13,443 bases of DNA from Basidiobolus heterosporus B8920 (taxonomy: Eukaryota; Basidiobolomycota; Basidiobolomycetes; Basidiobolales; Basidiobolaceae), in the NCBI GenBank assembly GCA_000697455.1, contig JNET01028338.1, positions 1 through 13,443 on the forward strand, read 5' to 3'. Of the stretch, positions 1-8,963 are shown piece after piece (within the stretch, counting starts at the first letter, position 1; each line of letters begins with the position of its first letter). Position numbers and translations under genes: made by a program. Below the pieces are notes generated by a model. That model was given only the letters and a program-made list of their open reading frames with translations. It was not told where the DNA came from and did no database searches.

Positions 1-413
1 TGCACAAAGAAACAGAGACCTACTCGAGCGGACCAAATGTTCAGGCCACAGGCACTGTATCGCTTTATAAATGTTTGTTCTATCACTCCCCGTCTAAACA
101 ACACGAATCAACTAAAACAATTCGCTCCAATTTACACGTCGCGATACAATAAGTAGATCAATAGGTGGATCATTGGTCTATTTGTTGAGGACATTAACTA
201 ATATACTGTAATCTTAGTCGATTAATTTCCTAGTGATTTCCTAGTGGAAAGAGCACAGGCTTAATTTTGCGTTCGCGAGAGGATTGGTGCGCTGTAATGA
301 GGTTAATTGAGCAAGTGGATTCTCTTTTAGTGCTCTGAGAAAGGCTGATTCATTGTAGAGCGGCTGTAGGAACTATCGAAGCTGGGATTATTTCCAGTAT
401 CCAAGCAACAGTT
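1..413. other. Left-edge stretch without a supported gene
   Basis: No coding exon could be supported on either strand. A TATA-like TTTATAAAT lies at 64-72 and could belong to the plus-strand gene that follows, but the spacing to its proposed ATG at 414 is long. An upstream exon of that gene could be hidden here, since a pyrimidine-poor AG lies just before the ATG. Nothing else stands out. Confidence 0.4.
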
Positions 414-1165
414 ATGCCCAACGTTCAGCATGAGATCGCCTCAAATTTGGATCCCAATCTTAAAAATAAGCGAGCAGCGATAGAAAAGGTAAACAGGCAT
501 GTGGTTAATCTTAGACTTTCTGGTAGTTAATTCCGTACCAGCTTCATTGTCCCTTGTAGGCCATTTCGCTTCCTTGGCAACAAGCGAATTTGATGAAGAT
601 GATTGGTACTCTGCCGTGTTTCAGCGATCACACCAACAATGCCCTTTTTTTAGTACCAGCTTGATCAATATCTAGCCAAAGAACATCGTATACTAATTGG
701 CCATAAAAATAGCCTCAAGCTTGTTTCAATGATAAGAAACACCGTATGTATCCAAGTCAAATGATACAGGATGATGTGTATCGATTGCAAGTGGCATGTT
801 TCCTTAATTCAAATGGCCAGCTCGTATTTTTACCCTAAAAATGACCATTTCCACTGATGATTTGCAGTCGTTTTGGTCATGGAATCTGGGTAATAGGCAA
901 TGGATAATAGTGATTTCAATTATTCACGACATTGAGTTCGCCTTTATTTCAGGACTCTTTATACTCTTCTCTTCTCGTGTGCACTTGGGTAGACGGTAAC
1001 ATGTATCGAGGGTGCTCGTTATATAATATAGACGATGATTATGAAGATCAAGCAATTACCGAACCAGTGGTCCAACATGGCCTATTTGGTCATTTACATT
1101 CTCGTGTAGAGGAAGCTGTGGCTATAGCGGTTTGTGTGAACTTGATCGATCAAATATCACGCTGA
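414..1165 (+). CDS. Spliced gene of unknown function, structure tentative
   Basis: I do not recognise this protein. Several blocks look strongly coding: MPNVQHEIASNLDPNLKNKR from 414, SEFDEDDWYSA near 583-615, YQLDQYLAKEHRILIGHKNS at 654-713, and the 3' block from 953 to the TGA at 1163-1165, including EPVVQHGLFGHLHSRVEEAV. One in-frame model is join(414..522, 560..615, 654..743, 868..909, 953..1165), giving 169 residues, soluble and slightly acidic with no signal peptide or membrane segment. Three of its introns would be only 37, 38 and 43 nt, shorter than almost all others in the window, and two donors (GTGTTT, GTGATT) are poor. Some boundaries are therefore probably wrong, or the gene is decaying. 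The alternative donor GTAAAC at 489 is better by sequence, but no acceptor then keeps the frame. The gene ends 42 bp from the end of the convergent PQ-loop gene. Presence of a gene is more certain than its exact exons. Confidence 0.4.
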
Positions 1166-1207
1166 AGTGAAGTGCTGAAAGCCAATAATATATCAACAAG
1201 GCGTGGC

Positions 1208-2604
1208 CTACACCGAGAGAGCACTTTCGTTGGTGGAAAATACACTGTACCCATCTGCGTTGCGCTTAATACCTCGGTAAATCCAAAATTGATAGAAAAT
1301 CTAAGGTGTGTTCTTTGTTAGCTCATGTCAATGTTCTGGTTCGAGAAACCAACACTTACCATAAAATCGAAAAACAAAGTTCCTCCACTTTCATTGAATG
1401 ACAACTGTCAGAAATGGCAACATATCAATATGGATTCTGTAAGTTCACGTACCTTCCAACAAGCCAGGCCAGATTCTTTAGTATATACCAACTTTCGGTT
1501 GAGTAGAACAGAATCGACTATTGAGAGAATTTAGCCAAGTTTCAAGCTTGGTAAAGATTATGGAGTGAAAACCTACTCCTACGTATGTAAAGTTGCCAAG
1601 TACACATAATGCGAACATGATCCAAGAGAGTCCATCGCATGACTTATCTTGGTAGTTTTTCCATATCTGCGGGATTCTGGCCCCAACTAGTACGTCAAAG
1701 TAGTTTAACTGAGTACTCTTGACGTACACCGAAAAGACTCGAGTCTCTTACCGTATAAAAAGGCTGAGATCCAACCAAATATCTGAGGAACAAGAGCTAT
1801 ATTCGACTCGCTGGGAAAATTAATGAGCCCCTAATAATGTCAAAGATAGTGATCAATCTTCATTCCACCTAATTACTCCCACAGTATTACCACTGAGGAA
1901 ACCTTACTTTGGTTAGGAGCAAGTCCAAGGGGTTTTCGTGATCTCGATTCCGGTCTTCGGTACTAGACTCGTAGTTAGAGCCAATAATCCCTAAACCCAC
2001 CACGCTAAAGATCGTTATGACCACGTAGAACCAGTTGATGTTACGTCTTCTGGGAGTGACTTCTATGTTGCTTGGAGTTGAATCGTAAGATTCCCGACTA
2101 CTGTGAATTAAGGCAGAATGTTCTTCATCTTCATAAAAATCGTTACATCGGTAGTAAATTGTTTGGAAAAGAAGGATAACCTATTGAGGGGTTAGAGATA
2201 AGAGCACAATTTCATTCATGCGTAGTTGTATAGAAATTACGTCAGCCAAAGAGTAATAGAATGCTAAGAAAAGCTTTCGAGCAATGAGCTTGAGGAAACA
2301 AAAGAATCATGATACTACGAGAGAAAATACCATGGTAGGTAATAGTTGCTGAAGATAAGCGCCGATAAAGTTGAACACATCACCTGCTATCCAGATAGCC
2401 ACAAACGTAAGCGATAAAGAGTTACTACTTTTACGTTTCCAATTCTCGTATAGCTGACTATTCGAAGAAAACAAATGTTTAGCCAGTTTTTCAGCTACTT
2501 CTACGGATTACTACTACTTACGGTGTAAACACTACCACCCAAAAACATATTGAGGCATAACCGCATATCTGTGATAGCCATAGGTTGTTTTGCAGTATCC
2601 ACAT
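1208..2604 (-). CDS. PQ-loop vacuolar amino-acid transporter (Ypq1/PQLC2-like)
   Basis: Nine exons: complement(join(1208..1300, 1360..1387, 1453..1517, 1583..1686, 1752..1830, 1908..2180, 2241..2273, 2331..2457, 2522..2604)), 885 nt, 294 residues, the usual family size. Two PQ-loop repeats are clear: FTPQLYENWKRKSSNSLS with P28-Q29 (the proline codon is split by intron 1), and GARIPQIWKNYQDKSCDGLS with P204-Q205. About seven membrane helices are visible. A hydrophilic, acidic loop (residues about 92-130, EDEEHSALIHSSRESYDS) separates the halves, as in fungal Ypq1/Ypq2/Rtc2 and animal PQLC2 (SLC66A1). The family exports cationic amino acids from the vacuole or lysosome, the likely role here; the substrate is inferred. 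Helices of the second repeat continue through FYSTESWYILKNLAWLVGS and FFDFMIFYQFWIYRG. The start is the first ATG giving a short lumenal N-terminus before helix 1. All introns are GT-AG, mostly 57-65 nt. It is convergent with the unknown gene on its left. Confidence 0.93.
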
Positions 2605-3234
2605 GTAGGAATTCTCAGACTTTTACAAGTTTGACAAGAGTAGGAAGGAATTTTTCCAGTCTCTGAATAAGAAATTCAGTCTACATTGTAATTCCTATTC
2701 TTAATCTTGCTTAATTTGATCATGTACCTAGCAGGTGAAAGGACAATTCTATTATTCATTGTGCTTTATTAGTGCTCGCTTTTGATTAGGCAGTCGTTCA
2801 GAAATGGATAACCCGAAAGATCAACTTAACAAGCAATCACTCCATTGTTTTATGTTTTCTTCGATACTATTTAGGAGTAGAGCTGTGATTGAAGAACAGC
2901 AGAGGCATTCAAAGAGGTTGGATATGCGGGGTTAACCAAGACATCAGATGAGGTAGGCAGTGTATTGTTCATGTGTGTTTGTCAGTCAGAGGTGAGCTCG
3001 AAAAATAGGCCAAAATATAAATGAAATCGAACCAATTGGCTTACGAGTCTCGACTTAGGGTTTCCATACCATCTATCTTTTGGCATTGATTCACTTCTAT
3101 CTTATTTTTACCATCACTTTAGTAGATAGGTGTCCTTTCCAGGATGATCTATAAATATGAATTCATTGTTGACACGAAATGCACCCGAAATCTATATATT
3201 ACATGAAAGTATTTCATACATTCGTTAAAATTCA
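2605..3234. promoter_or_regulatory. Divergent intergenic promoter region
   Basis: This 630-bp gap lies between the divergently transcribed PQ-loop gene (start 2604, minus) and the small wall-protein gene (start 3235, plus), so it must hold both promoters. A TATA box, TATAAATA at 3150-3157, sits 78 bp upstream of the 3235 ATG. A second AT-rich run (CTATATATTAC) lies near 3192. No gene, repeat or structured RNA was seen. Confidence 0.5.
3150..3157 (+). promoter_or_regulatory. TATA box of the small wall-protein gene
   Basis: TATAAATA lies 78 bp upstream of the ATG at 3235, a usual distance in fungi. Sequence match only. Confidence 0.45.
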
Positions 3235-3813
3235 GTGATGAAGCTAATATTTCTACTTGTACTGCTATTTGATTTAGGCTTAATCAGTGCTCACGACCAT
3301 GTTGTGACATCTCAGGTTTCTGGTATGACTACGATTATCTTTACATCAACGCTTCCTGTAGACCAGGCTGCAACGATAGTCCCCGAAAAACATTCGACAA
3401 AAAAGAGTAGTAAAAAAGGAGAAAGCCGAACGTCTCATGGAGGGACCAAAGCTCACACGCCTGCTGGTAAGGCAACCGACGAAGAGACTTTGACCCCAAC
3501 AGACGATGCTACCTCTACGATCGTGGAACCAACTTCAGATATACCTACCTCTACAAATACATATCCATTTACTACTCCAACATCTCATAGTTTCTCGCCT
3601 AGTACAGGAAATACCAAGCAGATAGATTCAGTACCTATCGATTCCGATTCAGTCACGCAAACTGTTGACAATCCTACCCCGTCTGCCACGGAGAGTCTCG
3701 CAGGCAATATCAAACCCAGTGTGGGCTTATTCAGTTCTGATGGAGACACAGTCAAGAGAATACACATGTGCCTACTCATAGGTGGTTTATTCGTAGTGAT
3801 TCAGTTGATGTAA
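3235..3813 (+). CDS. Small Ser/Thr-rich GPI-anchored-type cell-wall protein
   Basis: A single exon of 192 residues. The N-terminus, MMKLIFLLVLLFDLGLISAH, is a clear signal peptide with a likely cut after ISA. Residues 20-165 are rich in Ser, Thr and Pro, with one Lys-rich patch (HSTKKSSKKG), typical of O-mannosylated wall proteins. The C-terminus carries a hydrophobic tail (MCLLIGGLFVVIQLM) after a small-residue region, consistent with a GPI-attachment signal. No enzyme domain is present. The segment AGNIKPSVGL just before the tail recurs as AGNIRPSVAL in the convergent gene at 3875-5080, and FTSTLPV near residue 36 resembles LTSTIPI there. The two are therefore probably paralogues, this one lacking the N-terminal cysteine region. 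A role at the surface or in adhesion is inferred only. ATG-ATG at 3235/3238 leaves the exact start open by one codon. Confidence 0.75.
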   Translation: MMKLIFLLVLLFDLGLISAHDHVVTSQVSGMTTIIFTSTLPVDQAATIVPEKHSTKKSSKKGESRTSHGGTKAHTPAGKATDEETLTPTDDATSTIVEPTSDIPTSTNTYPFTTPTSHSFSPSTGNTKQIDSVPIDSDSVTQTVDNPTPSATESLAGNIKPSVGLFSSDGDTVKRIHMCLLIGGLFVVIQLM

Positions 3814-3874
3814 TTTAGTCAAATAAAGATTAAAATATATCTGATTCGAGGGAGGTTAGATTTATATTCAGTGA

Positions 3875-5080
3875 TTACTGGTAATGATAGAAGAGCAATG
3901 AGTTAACGAGGAATATCAGTATTGCCGTGGTAAAATTGGGAGACGAGCTAGATCCTGTATTAAGCGCGACCGAGGGTCGAATGTTGCCTGCTGTTGATGC
4001 TGACGCTGGGTTAAGAAATGAAGTACGTGGTGTCTCGCTAGGTGTGGGTGCGTTACGAATCTCTGTTGGTGATGGTGAATTGATTTCTCCAGAATTATCA
4101 TTACCACTAGAAGGTAGCTGTGAAGGTGTTCTCGGTTCGGTGTTAGACGGATTAGTAGGTACATTTGGGTTATTGGATGGAAAAGCTTCGGTTGGGATTA
4201 CTGTGCTTGCTATTGTGGGTATTGGTTGGTCACCAGTAACTACTGGCCCAGGTGGAGTAGGGATGATTCCCGCACCTCCGCCATTTCCACTAGGAAAAAC
4301 AAACGTACTAAAAACACCGGTGCCAAATGGATTCTGTCCTTGTCCTGGGGGGTTGTTATCTGTTGGTATTGGTGCTACCAAAGCAGTTGTTGACGATTGT
4401 TCAGAGTGCGTGTGGCTAATGATACTGCTCTCTCCACTGCCATTGCCATCAGCACTTGGGGCAATGGTGTGGGTCGCTGTAACAGTCGCATCATATGATA
4501 TACTGGAAGGATTGCCATCGCCTCCGAGCGTATGAGTGATTGTTTGGGTACTAGCAAAACTTGTTGGAGAGTATTCGCTTTGAGGCCTTATGGTTTGAAT
4601 GGATACTTCACCACTTGTTGCCGGGATAATGCTAACAGGGCCTAATGTTCTCGTGGCCTCTATAGGAATAGTCGATGTCAAAACCACGGTAACGTAGCTC
4701 TGAGCTGATGGTTGATTATTTGTGTCCTGGTTTTGGCTGCTTTGTTGGAGACAATTCCTGATACAAGCGACTTGGAGATTGGGAGAAGACTGGTTGCACG
4801 TCCTCAGACATGTTAATGCCGCTTGAGCTAATTGAAGCATTAGTTGTTAGTAAACTCTCTGAAATGTGCATGCCTGACGCTTACAATACCTTGACAATTT
4901 TCAATGCAATTGGTATCAGAGCTCCCAATACACCGTGAAACACACACTACAAAACTCTATTAGTAAATAGAACAATGCAGATGGTAAAGAATCCTAAGTA
5001 TTACCATTATCGGCAATGGTTCTTCCATGTAGAAGCTTGAGAGTTAGCAAGAACAAGAGAGTGGTATTTGATTTGAGCAT
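3875..5080 (-). CDS. Cys- and Ser/Thr-rich GPI-anchored-type surface protein
   Basis: Three exons: complement(join(3875..4827, 4890..4946, 5005..5080)), 1086 nt, 361 residues. A signal peptide (MLKSNTTLLFLLTLKLLHG, cut near TIA) is followed by four CX3C pairs: CVSRC, CIENC, CLRTC and CIRNC, within residues 26-75. They form two copies of a CX3C-spacer-CX3C unit, separated by the second intron. The rest, to about residue 335, is a long Ser/Thr/Pro/Asn-rich stalk with VTVVLTSTIPIEATRT near its start. It ends with AGNIRPSVAL and a hydrophobic GPI-type tail (TAILIFLVNSLLFYHYQ). This is the layout of fungal GPI-anchored wall proteins. The cysteine unit resembles those seen in many fungal surface proteins, but I cannot name a curated family. 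It faces the plus-strand paralogue tail to tail, 61 bp apart. The acceptor of exon 2 was chosen because it alone keeps the frame with a GTAATA donor. Confidence 0.84.
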
Positions 5081-5468
5081 GTTTAGATGTGTTAAAGCGG
5101 CCCAGAATGGGGATTAAAAATGGTAGTTAGGATAGGAATAGAACAAACAAAATCCTCACACTAATGGAGATTTATATAGGCTTGCCACTTACCAGAAGAT
5201 CGTTCACAAGCTCGATTCTATTTAAAACTCAAATCTTGCTGACTCAATTACCAGTATGACATCAACGCTGTAAAATTCGATTTCAGCAAGAAGAGCTTGG
5301 CTCTGGCTTGGAGAGATTTCATTTGTCCATCTGCATAACAGTAAATAGATACCAGTTGACGTGTTGATACGATAAAGCAAAGTGAATAGAAGACGTAAGT
5401 TAAATCTCATGCATACTTTGAATCCAATTTATTGACAATATGCTCATGCAAATACAAAATGGGTAGCG
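5081..5468. other. Intergenic stretch between wall-protein and CoA-transferase genes
   Basis: This 388-bp gap holds the promoter of the minus-strand wall-protein gene (TATA at 5171-5180) and the 3' flank of the CoA-transferase. A short minus-strand open frame at 5222-5410 has no signal peptide, domain or supporting splice context, and I do not call it a gene. Confidence 0.5.
5171..5180 (-). promoter_or_regulatory. TATA box of the Cys/Ser/Thr-rich surface protein gene
   Basis: On the minus strand the sequence reads CCTATATAAA, about 91 bp upstream of the ATG at 5080. It is the best TATA match for this gene. Confidence 0.5.
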
Positions 5469-7295
5469 TTACAATTTACCGATGACATTTTCCTTGACTA
5501 GCTGGTCTACCTCGTCTTCCGGAATGCCGAGAAGCTCCAAAAAAATCTCTCGATTATGCTGACCAAGATCAGGGCCTGCCCATTCGGTTGAACCTGGGGT
5601 TTCGGAGAGCTTGGGGGTTATAGCTGGGATTTTCAAGGGTGTTCCGTTAACGTCAACTGCCTCTATCATGTTCCGTGATTGGTACTGCGCATCCTCCACG
5701 ATATCCTTGGCGTTATAGATTCTACCTGCCGGTACATTTGAAGCGTCCAGAGATTCGAGGACTTGAGAGGAAGTTAGAGTTTTTGTCCAATTAGTGATGG
5801 CTTGATCGATTACAGCCTGGTGCTTGACTCTATCTGCATTGCTGCCATATTTTTCTGTTGTCTTTGAGGGTTGATTAGTGATTGGGTGGTGAGATATAAC
5901 GTTGGTTTGCTCAACTTACCAGATCTGGTCTCCCAGCGGTAGACATTAATCTTTTGTAGATGGAGTCGCCATTTCCACCAATGATCACGAACTTTCCATC
6001 CTTGCATTGATAGACATTCGTAGGGACAATTCCAGTTAAGGTCGTACCTGAGGCTTCTCTGACCTAACAGTAAAGGTCACATGCGAGTTTACAAGAAAGC
6101 AATCTCAGTGTATTTACCTTTCCAAATCTGTCATAGTCAGGCACAATGGACTCCATCATATTGAATACGCTCTCGTAGATCGCCACATCCACTACCTGGC
6201 CAGTTTTACCAGTTGATTTGATTAATGCTTCTTTTTTCAATTTCTCCCTCGCGATCAATCCCAATAGAACCCCAAATGCTGCATGCAGCCCAGCTAAGGA
6301 GTCGCCTAGGCTCATGTTAGGCCTAACAGGTGCTTCACCCGGAAACCCGTTGACGTATCTGAAGCCACCCATCCCCTACAACAAATGAGTTCTTTGTAGA
6401 TCTGTTGGGCAAATTCATAGACCTACCTCACAGACCGATGCAAATCCTGGACGACTGGAGTATGGACCTGTTTGACCATATCCTGAGACTCGTGTATAAA
6501 TCAGATCGGGATTTAGCTTGCCGATTGAGTCTATCTCCAAAGGGAATTGGTTAGTTTAGTCTAGAAAGCATATACAGTAACCGTGACTTGAACCTGGCCC
6601 TAAACCCCACTTCTCCATGGTATTGGGTCGGAAATTCTCTATCAAAACGTCCGATTTCTCGGCCAATTGTTTGACAAGTCTTGGACAAAATGTTACCAGT
6701 GGGTTTCTGTTGATGATCAAGTTACCGCTTACTCTTGCCCCTTGGGAGTCTTCAGATCAATGGTGCATGACTTCTTATTTCTTCCAAGTGAACGAAACCA
6801 TGGGGATACCCCGTCCTCATCCAAATCTCGCCAAACTCTGATTGGATCTCCACCTCGAATGGATTCCACTTTGATCTTGAGTATTTAGGCTAATTAGGTG
6901 CAGTTGTTTAATCGACTTTAGATTGTCCTCCACTTTACCACTTCTATCTCCAAAGGAAACCAGAGAAGGTTAGCGATATATTAACAACCAGGGCATCTCA
7001 CTCCATCGTTGCTCGTGCTTTGGACTTACCGGCTCCGTAATATCCCAGAATAGTGCCAGTAAATGGTCCCGCAATCAGCTATTAAAAGAGGGCAACACTC
7101 GACTCTAAGTACACTCTGAAAGGGATAATATTAAGTAGCTCTTACTTGGCCCATTTCAAGTACTCGAATGCCTTGAAGTGGCTTAATTTTCCCGGTGCCT
7201 TTAATGATAGAATTGAAGGTTTAGCTAGTTTAAATTCAGACATACTGACTGGCTCTGCACTCACTCAGTTGACGTTTCAATAGTTGAGTTAGCAT
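5469..7295 (-). CDS. Class III (CaiB/BaiF) CoA-transferase, mitochondrial type
   Basis: Ten exons: complement(join(5469..5861, 5920..6063, 6118..6375, 6427..6530, 6594..6679, 6733..6875, 6939..6943, 7030..7078, 7146..7198, 7265..7295)), 1266 nt, 421 residues, the family's usual length. Landmarks in order: GIRVLEMGQLIAGPFTG, GAEVIKVES, DVLIENFRPNTMEKWGLGP, VSGYGQTGPYSSRPGF, then SLGDSLAGLHAAFG, whose Asp182 matches the catalytic aspartate, then DVAIYESVF, ASNVPAGRIYN and WAGPDLGQHN. Family members move CoA between carboxylic acids; the closest animal relative in layout is SUGCT (succinyl-CoA:glutarate CoA-transferase). The exact substrate cannot be read here. The leader MLTQLLKRQLSTGK is basic, hydroxylated and free of acids, so mitochondrial import is likely. 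Exon 4 is only 5 nt and supplies Glu45-Val46 of the invariant GAEV motif. The donor of exon 6 (GTTCAA) is weak but the only one that keeps the frame. It lies 275 bp downstream of the dehydrogenase gene on the same strand. Confidence 0.95.
6939..6943 (-). other. 5-nt microexon of the CoA-transferase gene
   Basis: AAGTG, flanked by an upstream AG acceptor (6944-6945) and a GTAAAG donor (6938 downward). The flanking introns are 86 and 63 nt. The exon completes the split Glu codon and gives Val, restoring the family motif GAEVIKVE. Without it the frame is lost. Confidence 0.88.
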
Positions 7296-7570
7296 GGTTG
7301 ACAGCACAAAGAAAGGAACAAACTTCTCGATCAACAACCACGCTGAATTGAATTTATCCCTGGCCAAGATGAGTCAATATGATTGTGCTAAGTAAGCTTG
7401 AGCGACTAGATGGATTTGCCTTAAATGGTGATCAGCGTAATCTCCTAACACTGATGAGAATAGCAATGTACTCTTCTGAATGAGGAACAAACGTGGCCAC
7501 AATATAATTTGTACAGTTTGAATAGACATTGCCTTTTTTATTTTCAGTACATGTTGCATAGATAAGAGTA

Positions 7571-8873
7571 TCACAATTTAGCACTTACAACCGCACCACC
7601 ATCGTTAGTGATGATAGCACCATTAGTGTAGGAGCCAGCTCTGGAAGATAAATAGATACAGGTTCCTGGGTGATATTCATATAAAAGGTTAAAATGGTTT
7701 CCATCACTTTGGGATAAAACGTAAATAATTTAATGTACCTCCGATATCTGATGGTCTTCCGATTCTCTTCAAAGGGTTACTACCTTCGATGGAATCTCTG
7801 AACTTGTTTAATGTTGCTTTCATCATCTTGCTCTCAAAAGGCCCAGGAGCAATGGCGTTGACTGTGATGAACCGAGGGCCAAGATGACTTGCCAAAACTT
7901 TGGTCATATGATGCAAGGCAGCTTTGCTGGCTGAATAAGCAAATGTCTCCAAAGCAGGAACTCGGATTCCTAAAGTACAAGCAAGGTTGGATTTCAAAAC
8001 GAGAATAGTGACTTGAACTGAACACTTACCATCTACTGAGCCAATGTTGATGACTCTAGCAGGGTCATCCTGGGATGCAGTCTTTTCAAGCAATGGAATG
8101 ACTCTAGAATAGGGAAGTAAGGTTAGTTCACCAAGTGACTTCGGCCTTGGAATGCGTCCCACTTACGCTTGTGTAAGACTGAATACACGCTTCAAATTGA
8201 GATTCATCACTTTCTATAAGATTTGCCAAGTGATTAGATTTCAGTGTCAGTGTCAACTTGAAGATTCCGATTTAGATGCACACCTCAAACGCTTCATCAG
8301 GATATGAGTTTAATGGTGCTCCCCACTGATCAAATAAAAGCATGAGTACAGATAGAATCGGTAGGATTCCAATAAAGTCTACTTTACGTTTGCTCCAGCG
8401 TTGTTAACAAGCACATGTAGCTCTATAAACCATGTTAGTCTAATTTTTCCCTCGATTACCAACCTAAAGAGCAAGCCTTACTTCCTTCCCGTTGTTCTAT
8501 CTCTTTAGCAAGCTTTTTGACCTCTTCCAAATGTTGTAAATCTGCAGGGACACTAACACACTTTCCAGGCCCTTCTTTGTTAAGTTGACTAGCTACCTGG
8601 TCGCAGACCTCCTTGGAGCGAGAAGAAATATATACTTTCGCGCCGTTGGCAACATAAGCCTAATAGATAACGAACAGAGTTAGCCTTAATTACGGTTTAA
8701 GACTTTATTCTTCTTGAAATACACCTGAGCAATCATCAAGCCAATACTGTGAGCCAAAGAGTTAACGAAATGTGAGTAGAAACTGTATATAAGTTAAACC
8801 GTTCTTACCCACGTCCTCCACCAGTTACCAGAACGACTTTGTCCTTGACACCGAAAAGTGTTTGAATGTCCAT
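7571..8873 (-). CDS. Short-chain dehydrogenase/reductase with peroxisomal PTS1 (-AKL)
   Basis: Nine exons: complement(join(7571..7665, 7739..7969, 8030..8103, 8167..8213, 8284..8325, 8388..8422, 8482..8659, 8725..8746, 8809..8873)), 789 nt, 262 residues, a classical SDR. The nucleotide-binding motif TGGGRGIG is at residues 17-24, NNAG at 95-98, and the active site is Ser152 (INIGSVDG), Tyr166 and Lys170 (YSASK). VNAIAPGPFESKM and NDGGAV follow as expected. The fold is that of NAD(P)-dependent oxidoreductases; overall it resembles fungal proteins annotated as 3-oxoacyl reductase or RhlG-like, but the substrate is unknown. The protein ends GGAVVSAKL. AKL is a PTS1 tripeptide, so a peroxisomal role, perhaps in lipid or acyl-CoA metabolism, is likely. 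The last six codons begin with GTAAGT, a perfect splice donor. If it is used, the signal is lost. The gene stands head-to-tail upstream of the CoA-transferase. Confidence 0.94.
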
Positions 8874-8908
8874 GTTGAATAATATTTTAGACTATCAAAG
8901 GATACTCT

Positions 8909-8919
8909 TATAATATATA
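8909..8919 (-). promoter_or_regulatory. TATA-like element of the dehydrogenase gene
   Basis: On the minus strand the sequence reads TATATATTATA, 36-46 bp upstream of the ATG at 8873. The distance fits a core promoter element. No transcript start is known. Confidence 0.4.
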
Positions 8920-8963
8920 CAGAACTCCATCCTATTTCACTCCCACTCTTCCTGCTAATGTGA

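Noticed and set aside
3927-4535. A 202-codon open frame on the plus strand
   Set aside because: It lies wholly antisense to the Ser/Thr-rich stalk of the minus-strand wall protein. Its Gly/Val/Leu-rich make-up is what the complement of Ser/Thr/Pro codons gives, and it has no signal peptide or domain.
5222-5410. A 62-codon minus-strand open frame near the wall-protein promoter
   Set aside because: It is short, without a domain, signal peptide or convincing splice partners, in AT-rich intergenic DNA where such frames arise by chance.
6585-6600. A GGTTCAAGTC stretch on the minus strand resembling a tRNA T-loop
   Set aside because: No matching acceptor stem, D arm or anticodon arm can be folded around it. 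It lies at an exon-intron junction of the CoA-transferase.
6617-6888. Two overlapping plus-strand open frames
   Set aside because: They are antisense to CoA-transferase exons 5 and 6 and have no coding character of their own.
7834-8162. Reading the dehydrogenase exons at 7739-7969 and 8030-8103 as one continuous frame
   Set aside because: The frame stays open across the 60-nt intron, but the inserted residues break the SDR stretch between SVDG and IRVPALETFAYSASK. The intron has a GTAAGT donor and a CTTTAG acceptor.
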